This document shows, piece by piece, positions 53,811-63,988 of a stretch of DNA of 64,000 nt. This DNA is from Sthenelais limicola (taxonomy: Eukaryota > Annelida > Polychaeta > Phyllodocida > Sigalionidae), in contig OW804094.1 of the NCBI GenBank assembly GCA_942159475.1, forward strand, positions 25,032,366 to 25,096,365. The letters run 5' to 3'. A model generated the notes under the pieces. That model did not search any database. It was not told the origin of the DNA and was given only the letters and a program-made list of their open reading frames with translations. How positions within the stretch are numbered: position 1 is the first letter of the stretch; each line of letters opens with the position of its first letter. Both the position numbers and the translations under genes were made by a program.

Positions 53811-53928
53811 CGATACTATGCTGTTCTTGCTATAATGTCTGATAGGAAATGAGGATCCATATCCCATATTGTCATTCATTATTGATTTACATTATAGGAA
53901 AAGTATTCTGAATCATAATTGTAGATAT

Positions 53929-54163
53929 GGGTAAGATTTTCAGAAAATGTACAATTGGCAGCTCTACACATTTACCAAATTGTGCTAAATTTGGCTGAAA
54001 AATGAAGAATACCGGGTATATCTCAGTATATTTAGTATCGCATTGATTTAAAGTATCAGTTCTGTTATGTTAAACTGCATTTCGAAGCTAGTTTCTGTCT
54101 TAAATTCTGGTTATTGGAGAGGATTGTTGATGGCGAATTGTACATTTTCTGAAAATCTTACCC
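53929..54163 (+). mobile_element. Family A MITE
   Basis: GGGTAAGATTTTCAGAAAAT to ATTTTCTGAAAATCTTACCC. Both ends share the C-to-A change, so the two ends changed together or were copied from one another. It is closest to the split copy at 47878. Confidence 0.88.
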
Positions 54164-54759
54164 ATATATATACCGTGTAATTTACAACCATGCAAACGTT
54201 CTATACATTACTATACGGTATATTCGTTTCCAATCTTGGTTTATTTTTGTTTAAAAAAACATAAACCATAGTACCTGATAATATAATATAAACACTTACA
54301 ATATAATTATATAATATATTTCAATCCTATAGTAACAAGAGAAATTGTACATTTCCAAATTAAACAATTTCCACAAAATGGCATATATATTCTAGGGTAT
54401 GAATTAATCAATCTTTATATTTAATCCCTAATACACATAATTATGATTCAATAGGAATCAATCAAAAACAATCTTGCATCAAAGCTCAGATCTAACACCT
54501 AGTCCTGCACTGTAATGCTCCTGAACCCGGATCCCCTGGGGTATTCCCACTATACCCATTAAGGAAATGTTATTCGCTTCAGGCCAGATCATTAGGCTGA
54601 GATTTGATTAGGGTAGCAGGGCTGAGTGCTGTAAGATGCATAATGCTCTTGGGAGATAAAAGGAAAATGCATCAATTAATAATTCTATATTTAGAATGTC
54701 CTGGTTTGTGACTTGTTTAATGCAGCGTTCTGCAGCTAATAACGAGACAGGATGCATAT
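54164..54759. other. No gene seen
   Basis: AT-rich, unassigned. Confidence 0.4.
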
Positions 54760-54972
54760 GGGTCTGATTTTCAGAAAATGTACAATTCACTTTCACAGAT
54801 TCTCTGAATTAACCCAAATTTCAGACAAAAATAAAGTTTAAAATAGAGTTCAACCTAACCAAACACATAGCTAGAATCAATGCAATGCCGAATATACTCG
54901 AATTTACCTAGTATTGACCAAATTGCTAAATGTGTACAGCTGCCAATTGTACATTTTCTGAAAATCTGACCC
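54760..54972 (-). mobile_element. Family A MITE
   Basis: GGTCTGATTTTCAGAAAATG to CATTTTCTGAAAATCTGACC, about 213 bp. Confidence 0.88.
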
Positions 54973-55346
54973 GTATATGGGTCATGCCATCACAAAACGG
55001 CAGTTCAACAATAGGAGATTTGTATAGCCACCGCTTGGAATCTTGATTTGCATGGAATTATGAGGCTTATGCTATAGAAAACATGCCATGTTCAGCATGG
55101 AATATTTATCAAAGCTCTAGTGTTAATATCCATATGTTATACATGTTAACATAAAACGAGCCCCGATCTTTTCCATAATGCAGTTGTTTTTAATATATCA
55201 TTTATAAAAGCTATGATATTGGTTGAAACATTCTTGCAATTGATGATAAAAATGTTGGCAAATATTTGTATGTCAGATTTTATCAGAATCCATCTCAGAA
55301 TGCACTGTGGTAGACATGCACAGTGGCACATGCAAATCCCCTATTG

Positions 55347-55495
55347 ACAGCTCTACACATTTAGTACAGTTTTGTGAAATATTGTTATCCAGATATATCT
55401 GAGTATATCTGGTATTCAAATAACAGGTTCAGTTGTGTTGGTTTGTATTTTTGTCTTAAATTGTGGTCATTTAAAAGGATTAATCAACGTTAAAT
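55347..55495 (+). mobile_element. Family A MITE, internal fragment
   Basis: Interior text only (GACAGCTCTACACATTTAGT ... GGTCATTTAAAAGGATTAAT). Both ends are missing. Confidence 0.6.
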
Positions 55496-55735
55496 GTGAT
55501 ATGTTTTAGACAAATAAGTCGTAAAAGTCGTAAAAATATTTTTCAAAGGAATTATTAATTCTAAAGTTCCTTTTTGTGGAATTATATGATGTTTGCCCCT
55601 TTTAGTCATATAAATCTAGATACCGAATCTATGGACAGTATATTAAATATATCCTTGCATTCTGAACTATATTAACTCTACTAGTAATTGCCCACCCAGA
55701 AATATTGCAACATCTTTTTTAACTTCGTTTTCAAT
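55496..55735 (+). mobile_element. Family B MITE, left part
   Basis: GTGATATGTTTTAGACAAAT onward to ...CACCCAGAAATATTGCAAC. The right half is missing where a family A copy follows. Confidence 0.65.
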
Positions 55736-55739
55736 ATAA

Positions 55740-55976
55740 GGGTCAGATTTACAGAAAATGTACAATTGGCAGCTGTACACATTTAGTAAGTTCTGCTAAA
55801 TTAGGCTGCAATTTGGTCAATATTAGGTAAATTCAGGTATATTCAGCATTGCATTTTGATTGTAGCAATCTGTTTGGTTAGGTTGAACTATATTTTGAAC
55901 GTTATTCTCGTCTGAAATTTGGGTTATTTGAGAGGATTGGTGAAGGGGAATTGTACATTTTCTGAAAATGTGACCC
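55740..55976 (+). mobile_element. Family A MITE
   Basis: GGGTCAGATTTACAGAAAAT to ATTTTCTGAAAATGTGACCC, 237 bp. Confidence 0.88.
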
Positions 55977-56070
55977 ATAAACACTTCTTAGATGTTCTTA
56001 ATGTGTGCTACCGTTGCCCTCCGCCTGACGACTGAATGTATCAATTTGCTGCAGCTCGTACATGTTATAT

Positions 56071-56396
56071 GGGTCAGGTTTTCAGAAAATGTACAATTCA
56101 CCTTCACCAATTCTCTGAAATAACCAAACAGATTGCTAGAATCAATGCAATGCCGAATATACTCAGATTTACCTAGTATTGATCTAATTGCAGCCTAATT
56201 TAGCAGAATTTCCTAAATGTGTACAGCTGCCAATTGTACATTTTCTCGGTAAATTCGAGTATATTCGGCATTGCATTGATTCTAGCAATCTGTTTATTTA
56301 GGTTGAACTGTATTTTGAACTTTATTTTCGTTTGAAATTTGGATTATTTGCGAAGATTGGTGAAGTTGAATTGTACATTTTCTGTCAATTTCACCC
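56071..56396. mobile_element. Two family A MITEs fused head to head
   Basis: 56071-56246 is a copy in minus orientation lacking its last bases. 56247-56396 continues with the second half of a plus-orientation copy ending CATTTTCTGTCAATTTCACCC. The result is a chimera joined at TTTTCT|CGGTAAATTCG. Confidence 0.7.
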
Positions 56397-56660
56397 ATAT
56401 GAGATTTTCTATGCTTCCATGCTTGTGAGAATAAAAAATAAATCTATGAATCTAGATTCTACGCATCCTGTGGGTCTTAGTCAACGTTTCTGCACCTTGA
56501 TAAAATACCAATCCGATAATCATTTCAAGTTTCTTTGAAGTCTAAGGAAACATCAGACTTAGTCTCTAGACGGCAAGTCCCTGGACTTTAGGAAAGTTTT
56601 AATGTTGTCTCCAACCCCAATCAATTAATGCCAATTAGGGTGACTGAGCGTTTCCACTTC
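56397..56660. other. No gene seen
   Basis: Unassigned intron sequence. Confidence 0.4.
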
Positions 56661-57160
56661 CCCACCCTCTGTACTCTTATTGCACTCAAGTAATGTCACT
56701 GCTTGGCATACACTCCTAGAAGTAAGGGTTACCCCCATCATGAATTAGGGTCCTGGGTATGACCATAAAGTGCCTTTCTGTCTCTCTCTCCCTTCTTTTT
56801 ATCTCTATTTCCTGGGTATGATCATAAACTTCCTCCCTCTCAGCTCTGCCGCCCTTGATATAACCATATTAAATGTGTTGATAAGGGCATAAAGCAACCT
56901 CACTCACTCACTCATCATGAAGTAATGTTGCTGCTTGTCCTACACTCCTAGAAGTAAGGGTTATCCCCATCATGAAGTAATATCACTGCTTGCCACACAC
57001 TTATAGAAGTAAGGGTTACCCCCATCATGAAGTAATATCACTGCACATCATACACTCCTAGAAGTAAGGGTTATCCCCATCATGAAATAATGTCACTGCT
57101 TGTCTTACACTCCTAGAAGTATGGGTTACCCCCATCATGAAGTAATATCACTCCCTTCTT
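56661..57160. repeat. ~57-bp imperfect repeat (ACTCCTAGAAGTAAGGGTTA)
   Basis: About six spaced units with ATCATGAAGTAATRTCACTGC and CACTCCTAGAAGTAAGGG, interrupted by an inverted unit of the 88-bp repeat at about 56790-56920. Confidence 0.8.
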
Positions 57161-57439
57161 CTCTATCTCTATTTCCATGGTATGATCATAAAGTGCCTTC
57201 CTCTCAGCTCTCCTGCCCTTTATAGGCGAGTGGGTTACAAAAAAAACAACATCGAGGACAGTGTAATAGTGTCCTGAGTACCACATTCAAATCTAGGTTT
57301 AATTTAATTTACTCCCACGTTGCTATGCTTACCTTATATGGCTATGTTTACTGAGGACAGGAAGTCATACCACACACATGGAACTGGTGCAATTTACCAC
57401 ACTATACTCTCACCCATACAAATAGCCTGTGGTACCTAC

Positions 57440-57775
57440 ATCAATGTGGAGTGATAGCTACTTCTTCTAGGAGTGTGTAGGTATAGCTACTTCTTCTAGG
57501 AGTGTGCAGGTATAGCTACTTTTTCTAAGAGTGTGTAGGTATAGCTACTTCTTCTAGGAGTGTGTAGGTATAGCCACTTCGTCTAGCAGTGTGTAGGTGT
57601 AGCTACTTATTCTAGGAGTGTGTAGGTATATCTACTTCGTCTAGGAGTGTGTAGGTATAGCCACTTCGTCTAGAAGTGTGTGGGTATAGCTACTTCTTCT
57701 AGGAGTGTGTATGTAGACCTACCTCTTCTAGGAGTGTGTAGTTATAGCCACTTCTTCTAGGAGTGTTTAGGTATC
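57440..57775. repeat. ~29-bp minisatellite (TAGCTACTTCTTCTAGGAGT)
   Basis: About eleven units of TAGCTACTTCTTCTAGGAGT followed by GTGTAGGTA. The core ACTTCTAGGAGT-like text is the inverse of the core in the repeat at 56661-57160, so the two arrays are probably related by inversion. Confidence 0.85.
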
Positions 57776-58201
57776 AACCAGAGGTGAAGACTGCTGGAAA
57801 TATCTGGCAGCTGAAAGGGAAACCCTGCCGACATGACAAAGTTAGGCCTTCCTTAAAGTGGAAACAATTAGTGGCAATTAGTGTCCTATTTGGTTAGGGA
57901 ACTCGGAGTAAAATAGTAGTGGGTTACATTTGGAGATGTATTCACTCAAAATCTATCCGTTTTATTTGAAGAATTTGAAGAATTTACTGTAGCGCAGTGT
58001 ACCTACTGTTAAGCATTGAAATCATTGAACCCAAAATATTTAAGAATTATGCTATCAAACACCTTATCTGGTTAGACGAAAACTTTATAGATTAAGAAGT
58101 ATCCGCGATGTAATTCTTTTTTATTTTACTCAGAGAAAACAACTGTAATTATTATGCCACATCAATATACAACTGTAATGATACAAAATTATACCATATA
58201 T
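57776..58201. other. No gene seen
   Basis: AT-rich, unassigned. Confidence 0.4.
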
Positions 58202-58415
58202 GGGTCAGATTTTCAGAAAATGTACAATTGGCAGCTGTACGCATTTAGTAAATTTTGCTAAATTTTGCTAAATTAAGTATATTTGGCATTGCATATAGAT
58301 TCTAGCAATCTGTTTGGTTTGGTTGAATTGTATTTTGAACTTTATTTTCGTCTGAAATTTGGGTTATTGAAAGGATTGGGGAAGTTGAATTGTACATTTT
58401 CTGAAAATCTGACCC
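58202..58415 (+). mobile_element. Family A MITE
   Basis: GGGTCAGATTTTCAGAAAAT to ATTTTCTGAAAATCTGACCC, 214 bp. A short internal part (around TAAATTTTGC) is duplicated and the next part deleted. Confidence 0.9.
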
Positions 58416-58469
58416 ATATATAGTAGATTGATAGAAGTGATATTGTTATCTACTACAACATGTAACAGA

Positions 58470-58576
58470 CAAAGGCCGGCTTGCAAACCTCCCTCATGCT
58501 GGAGATGTTGGCCGATAGCGATGCTTATATATAAATGCTATGATCGAAAATAAATTTTATCAATCAATCAATCAAT
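58470..58576 (+). mobile_element. Probable LINE/SINE 3' tail with (TCAA)n
   Basis: GCTATGATCGAAAATAAATT followed by TTATCAATCAATCAATCAAT. A short 3' tail ending in a tetranucleotide repeat is typical of CR1/L2-type retroposons and their SINEs. Only about 100 bp can be attributed to it. Confidence 0.5.
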
Positions 58577-59520
58577 GGAGGGGTGTGTGGAAAGCATGAC
58601 CAGGCGGGTGGGAAGGGGTGGGAGGAACTGTGCAGTATCTATCACTTGACATCCACCACAAGTAACTGTGTAAAATTGACAAGCCTAAATTGTCTATTTT
58701 TGAGTTAAAGTTGTCTCATTCAGCCAGACATTCGTCGCGCCCCTACCGGCCAGAAGGCTACCCACACTTTCTTACCGCCACAACGCTCGCGGATTTCTTA
58801 TCATCCCAAAGTCCAAAGGTACAGGTGAGGTCCAGGTCTGACCGTTATCTCAAAGTCGATCACATGGGAAAGGAGGGGAGGGGCTGACCGCCAGGTCAGG
58901 GGAGGGGGGGAATACTGATTAAAGAGTGGGAGGGAGAGGGGAGGGGAGATAACCCCATGACCTGGTCACCACCCAAAGAGATTGGTCAGAGAATCGTTTC
59001 CCTTGGAAACGGAAATTAGTTAATTAAGGTGACACAAACCATACACTTTAAAACATGAAAAGTCTAATACTGTTAACTGTTTCTTGTTCGCCCATGTGGT
59101 CACCACATACACAAGGGCCATGAGTCTGGAACAGACTCCTGCCATATGTAAAGATGCTACCATGGCCTCAACTAAAAAAAGCATCTGAAAACGGCAGAAA
59201 ATTTGGATGTGCTAGTATTATGTTTATTTTTGTGAATGTGAAAGAAGAGCTAGTTAAATTAATGTAAAATCCTTTATAAGGTACAAGAACTGTTTGGTCG
59301 TAATACAACTATTCTTTTGAAATGTGTTTTACTCAATTAATACTCTGTTTATTATCAAAATATATCATTTATTACTATATCAATTGCAATAGGTATTCTT
59401 AAAGACAATTGGAATCTGACATTATCCCTCAACGTAACATGAACCTCTAACCTCCTTGGTCACATTATACATAATTACTAGTGATGAATTAATAACTTAT
59501 TCTTCAAACTGTTTATATAT
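58577..59520. other. No gene seen
   Basis: Includes a G-rich stretch at 58860-58945. A 65-codon frame at 58690-58887 lacks recognisable motifs, and the flanking exons already join in phase without it. Confidence 0.4.
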
Positions 59521-59617
59521 GGGTCAGATTTTGAGAAAATGTACAATTGGCAGCTCTACACATTGAGTAACTTTTGCAAAATTAAGTTGCAATTTGGCCA
59601 ATACTAGGTAAATTCCA

Positions 59618-59931
59618 TTACTCCACGGTGAATTGTGTATCACATAACATTTGTATGGAGAGGCGTGTGGTACATACCGTGTGGTACATTGTTTTGTACC
59701 ACATGGGCGGGGCCTAATGATAAACGCAAAATGAACTCATTTGATTGGCTCCCTTCGACGCAGGAAAATGTGTTGTCAATGCTCTTACTAGCGTTACTAA
59801 TGTCGCGATGTTACGATGTACACTATTGCGTCATCGCCGGCATCAGTGAGAGAAGCATGGCTGTCACTTCGTAAGTAAATAAAGGACTTTGTGTTATAAT
59901 TTATAATTAATTTAATAGCACCGTGGAGTAA
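59618..59931. mobile_element. 314-bp MITE with TTACTCCACGGTG ends
   Basis: 13-bp perfect inverted ends TTACTCCACGGTG and CACCGTGGAGTAA. The interior includes a small tandem around GTGTGGTACATACCGTGTGG. It is inserted in the family A copy. Confidence 0.75.
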
Positions 59932-59937
59932 AAATAG

Positions 59938-60096
59938 CACCGCATCTCGTAGGTGGTCTGGCTCAAAGGATCACATTGACCCTCGACGATTCTTTTCGAT
60001 ACAACACACTCGCCTATCGGCTCGTGCGCCATGCGAAAAGAAACGTCTTGGGTCAATGTGATCCTTTGAGCCAGACCACCTACGAGATGCGGTACT
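59938..60096. mobile_element. ~160-bp palindromic element (ACCGCATCTCGTAGG ends)
   Basis: Arms of about 44 bases (ACCGCATCTCGTAGGTGGTC...ACATTGACCC and inverse) pair perfectly and continue imperfectly through TCTTTTCG. It directly follows the 314-bp MITE and shares the text AATAGCACCG with that element's right end, so the two may be parts of one unit. Confidence 0.75.
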
Positions 60097-60356
60097 ATCA
60101 TAGTATATTCAGCATTGCATTGATTTTAGCAATCTGTTTGGTTAGGTTGAACTGTATTTTGAAGCTTATTTTCGTCTGAAATGTGGGTTATTTGAGAAGA
60201 TTGGCGAAGGTGAATTTTACATTTTTTGAAAATCTGACCCATATAGATGTATTGTGTTAACCTTCAATTATGTATCTCTTTATCTGGACAACTGAATAAC
60301 GAAAAACATGTGCATAGTTATCTTATATTTGTCTTTATTAAATTTTCTTTAATCAG

Positions 60357-60423
60357 GTGCAAACTTCTTTCACATCAACATGAAGCTCAACCCACAGACT
60401 GACTATGGCATGTACACCACCTG
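60357..60423 (+). CDS. GT14 (Branch/xylosyltransferase-like) glycosyltransferase, visible exon 3
   Basis: The 67-base exon lies between AATCAG and GTAAGT. Its first two bases complete the Gly codon begun at 9192. The translation ANFFHINMKLNPQTDYGMYT follows, and it ends two bases into a codon that exon 4 completes as Trp. The sequence occupies the place after the S-D-x-P-x-R motif in GT14 proteins, where the chain continues from a Gly-x-Asn/Ser-Phe stretch. Confidence 0.8.
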
Positions 60424-60491
60424 GTAAGTCCCACATTTTAACCCTTCTTAAAGCTGTATTCTCAGCTAATTTCCCTAAAAAAAAATGAAAT

Positions 60492-60901
60492 GTGACGTGT
60501 TTCAGGAAAATGAGTCATAAGTCGCAAAAAGGATATTCCTCAAAGTGATTTCTTTATAAGATATCTTTGTTGGAATATTCTAATTCTTGGGGTATTTAAT
60601 GCTGCTATTAACAATAATACGTGTATACAATTTCAGGGCAATGCATTAAATATGTCTATGCATTTCTAAGGCCATCTTATGAAGTATATTTAGGTACTGT
60701 ATTAGTAATTATCCACCCAAAAATATTAATAACTTTTTTTTTTCAAAAATAAAGTTATCAAACTTAAAATATAGAAACACTACTTAGATGTCATATTGTT
60801 TACTACGATTAGAATCGGCTGGATCTCAACTTTTCAAATATGGTGATATCTCAAAATCCATATTTTGCGACTTGTGACTCATTTTCCTGAAACACATCAC
60901 A
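60492..60901 (+). mobile_element. Family B MITE
   Basis: GTGACGTGTTTCAGGAAAAT to ATTTTCCTGAAACACATCAC, 410 bp, with TGAGTCA and TGACTCA near the ends. It begins 68 bases after the donor of exon 3. It is one of the best preserved copies. Confidence 0.88.
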
Positions 60902-61033
60902 AATTGCCTATTTACTGGTCTATTCATTCTAGTACCATTTCATTATCTCACAAAATAATGATTTAGATGACCCGCCGAAATCTCATTTCTTTCAATTAAA
61001 TGTTCCATTCGGAAGTTCTCAGAGAACATATAT

Positions 61034-61268
61034 GGGTCTGATTTTCAGAAAATGTACAATTCACAACTGTACACATTTAGGAAATTCTGCGAAATTAGGG
61101 TGAAAATTGATACATACTAGGTAAATTCGAGAATATTCGGCATTGTATTGATTCCAGCAATCTGTTTGGTTAGGTTGAACTGTATTTTGAACCTTATTTT
61201 CGTCTGAAACTTGGGTTATTTGGGAAGATTGGCGAGGTTGAATTGTACATTTTCTGAAAATCTGACCC
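61034..61268 (+). mobile_element. Family A MITE
   Basis: GGGTCTGATTTTCAGAAAAT to ATTTTCTGAAAATCTGACCC, 235 bp. Confidence 0.9.
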
Positions 61269-61513
61269 ATATATTGTTGTTGCATTTGCTGAGAATACAG
61301 CTTTAATTAAATGTGGGTAAAATTATTTAATAATCCAGCCAACTTGACCCTACAAAATATATATAAGAATAGCAATTTAACTGCTAAAAATGATCATAAT
61401 TTAACATTTTTTAATTGTGTGGTGAAATAAATACAGAACAACCCTTGGGTTTTGGTCGTCGTGAATATTCACTCCTGCCTCGAATCCCGGGTAGTTCTGT
61501 TCTGCCTATATAT

Positions 61514-61748
61514 GGGTCAGATTTTCAGAAAATGCACAATCTATAGTTCTACACATCTATCAAATTCTGCTAAATTAGAGTGAAACATGATGAATACTAG
61601 GTATATCTGAGTGTATTATGTATTTTCTTTATTCAAAAAATCTGTCTGGTCATGTTGAACTGAATTTTGAACTTGGTTCTCGTCTTAAATGTGGGTTATT
61701 TGAGAGGATAGGTGAAGGTGAATTGTACATTTTCTGACAATCTCACCC
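61514..61748 (+). mobile_element. Family A MITE
   Basis: GGGTCAGATTTTCAGAAAAT to ATTTTCTGACAATCTCACCC, 235 bp. Its interior (TCTACACATCTATCAAATTC) is close to 11117 and 13781. Confidence 0.88.
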
Positions 61749-61891
61749 ATATGACTATTGATGACTCTCAATGATTTAGAGACATTTCTAGATGATTTAG
61801 TGATACCAATAAATGTGGAATAAACGTCCCAAAGGCTTCATGATGCATAATATATGCTGGATGGTATATGACAATTGGAGAGGCGTCCTAC

Positions 61892-62132
61892 GGTCAGATT
61901 TTCAGAAAATGTACCATCGGCCGCCCTACAAATGTGGTAATTTCTATTAAATTAGACAGAAAATAAATAAATAATGGGTATATCAGAGTATCTTTGTGAC
62001 TTTGTTGATTAAAAGTATCTCTTTTATTTTATTTTATCAAACTGACTTTTTAAACATCACTTTTAAAATTAAATTTGGGTTATTTGAGAGGATTGGTGAA
62101 GGTGAATTGTACAATTTCTGACAATCTGACCC
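61892..62132 (+). mobile_element. Family A MITE
   Basis: GGTCAGATTTTCAGAAAATG to CAATTTCTGACAATCTGACC, diverged interior. Confidence 0.82.
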
Positions 62133-62399
62133 TCTAATAACTGACTATTGCTAAAGTATGGCACACCAGACAGACAACTCAGTAATTCCCAGCCAATATG
62201 GCTGACACAAGTCCCTTCACATGATATGCCCGACGAAGGCTCATAAAAGGTCATTGAGAAATAGGGGAAGATCTCTGATACCAATAATAATAACTTCTGA
62301 TATTGCTATTTGAGATGAGCCTCCTAAACTTGGTTCTCTCCCCTTCCTCCTGTTAGGATGATATACTGGTACTTTCTCATTTTGCATATGTAATATGTT

Positions 62400-62607
62400 T
62401 TAGGAAAATGAGTCACAAGTCGCAAATTGATATTGGTTAAAGCCCTTTCTTTACAAGATCTCTTTGTAGGAATTTTCTCATTTTTGAGGTATAAACCGTT
62501 CGATCATTAGAATCGGCTTGGTCCTATCTTTTCGAATATATCTTTTCAATGATACCTTAAAGTCAATTTTTTGCGACTTGTGACTCATTTTCCTGAAACA
62601 CATCACA
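62400..62607 (+). mobile_element. Family B MITE, internally deleted
   Basis: GTAATATGTTTTAGGAAAAT to ATTTTCCTGAAACACATCAC, only 208 bp. Confidence 0.82.
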
Positions 62608-62881
62608 TTTGTCCTACTTGATATATATGCAACCTTCAAACCAAGTAGCAGGTTCTATTTTTCGTTTAAAGCATTCATGTACAGTAATCAGTTCAGTCTA
62701 GGCTCATAGTTGAGAGAATCCCTCCAAACTGAGGGAAAGCCTCCAGCTCCAAACCGCAAAATACCAATATAACCTCATCTCTAGGATGCCTACTCCTGGG
62801 CAAGGAAAGCCATTAGCGCATTAGGCGTCCAATCACTTACAAACTATGCTTCGTGAGTCTAGACTGAGCCGACCGTATGTC

Positions 62882-63171
62882 GGACAGATTGTCAGAAAAT
62901 GTACAATTCACCTTCACCAATTCTTTCAAATGACCCAAATTTAAGTATAAAGTGACATTCAAAATGCAGTTCAACACAATAAAGAGATACGTCTAATCAC
63001 TTACAAACTATGCTTCGTGAGTCAGGTTAACACAATGAAAGAGATATTTCTAATCAACATAATGGCAGAGATACTCTGATATACCCATTATTTATCATTT
63101 TTTGGTCTAATTAGACAGAAGTAACCAAATTTGTAGAGAAGCTGATTGTACATTTTCTGAAAATCTGACCC
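62882..63171 (-). mobile_element. Family A MITE carrying a copy of its own flank
   Basis: GGACAGATTGTCAGAAAATG to CATTTTCTGAAAATCTGACC, longer than usual at 290 bp. At about 62996-63024 it contains AATCACTTACAAACTATGCT plus CGTGAGTC, which also occurs outside at 62831-62860. It ends 49 bases before exon 4. Confidence 0.8.
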
Positions 63172-63220
63172 TATGGAATGAAATGACTTGATACTGAATC
63201 TGTCTGTTCTTATCACAAAG

Positions 63221-63316
63221 GCACGCGTGTGACAACCACCTTTTTGAAGTCGGGCGGCGACAGGTCAGATCAGACTTTGACATCTATAGCCACTCCAACT
63301 GGGCCATATTCTCACG
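63221..63316 (+). CDS. GT14 (Branch/xylosyltransferase-like) glycosyltransferase, visible exon 4
   Basis: The 96-base exon lies between ATCACAAAG and GTAGGT. Its first base completes the Trp codon left open by exon 3, and the frame then gives HACDNHLFEVGRRQVR ... SNWAIFSR. The Cys-Asp-x-His segment and the following Gly-Ser/Ser-x-W-x-x-x-S/N-R pattern match the xylosyltransferase-like C-terminal part of GT14, where a G/S-x-W motif lies near the acceptor site. It ends two bases into an Arg codon, so at least one more exon lies beyond or is hidden in the last 700 bases. Confidence 0.82.
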
Positions 63317-63354
63317 GTAGGTTTATAATACATTAAACTGACATAATTATGAGA

Positions 63355-63528
63355 TGTCTTACAGAAAAACGAGTCTTTTTTTTTACTAGTGCTCTTGCGG
63401 ACGGACATAGGAATATAAGAAGCTCTTTGGGAACTCTAATATACCCTTTCGCTTTAAAGGTCCTCATATGGACTACATTTCGTTGCTTTACTGTTTATTG
63501 ACCCCCAGAAATATTGGAATATTTGATT
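63355..63528 (-). mobile_element. Family B MITE fragment, inverted
   Basis: AATATACCCTTTCGCTTTAA to ATTGACCCCCAGAAATATTG is the inverse of the interior of the copy that follows at 63582. Confidence 0.65.
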
Positions 63529-63581
63529 GTTTAACTGGTAGAGGGAGTAGTCAGAAAATTGAAATTAAAAAAAACTAATAT

Positions 63582-63988
63582 GTGGCGTGTTTCAGGAAAA
63601 TGAGTCATAAGTCGAAAAAAATAAATTTTGAGATACCATTATATTTGAAAAGATGAGATCAAGGCGATTCCAATGATAGTAAACAGTCTGATAATCTAAT
63701 AAGTATTTCTAGATTTTAAGTTTGGTATTCTAATTCTGAAAAAAAAAGTTTCCAATATTTCCTGGGGTCAATAAACAGTAAAATAACAAAATGTAGTCCA
63801 TATGAGGACCTTTAAAACGAAAGGGTATATTACATACATTGTCCTGAAATTTGATATATCGATTGATATAACTATAAGTGAGAAACCCTTCAAAAAGTAA
63901 AACATTCCAATTATGTGATCCTGTGGAAAAAACCCTTTGAAGAATATCAATGTTGTGACTTATTTATCATTTTCCTGAACCACCTCAC
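63582..63988 (+). mobile_element. Family B MITE
   Basis: GTGGCGTGTTTCAGGAAAAT to ATTTTCCTGAACCACCTCAC, 407 bp, the same subfamily as 5590-5997. Confidence 0.82.

Larger units (their letters stand above)
59521..60240 (+). mobile_element. Family A MITE split by a double insertion
   Basis: GGGTCAGATTTTGAGAAAAT at the left and TGAAAATCTGACCC at the right. Normal interior text breaks at AGGTAAATTC (59614) and resumes at TAGTATATTCAGC (60100). Two foldback elements lie between. It ends 116 bases before exon 3. Confidence 0.85.
9193..60356 (+). other. 51,164-bp intron of the GT14 gene packed with nested mobile DNA
   Basis: Donor GTAGGC at 9193 and acceptor AATCAG ending at 60356 flank exons whose phases agree (G + GT = Gly). 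The joined protein keeps the expected GT14 order, so no coding exon is missing between them. Inside lie MITEs, satellites, a giant foldback element and a full LTR retrotransposon. The distance rests on the assembly being correct. Confidence 0.75.

Noticed and set aside
59635..59874. 79-codon frame at a MITE insertion
   Set aside because: It lies wholly within the 314-bp MITE nested in a family A copy, with no protein motif.
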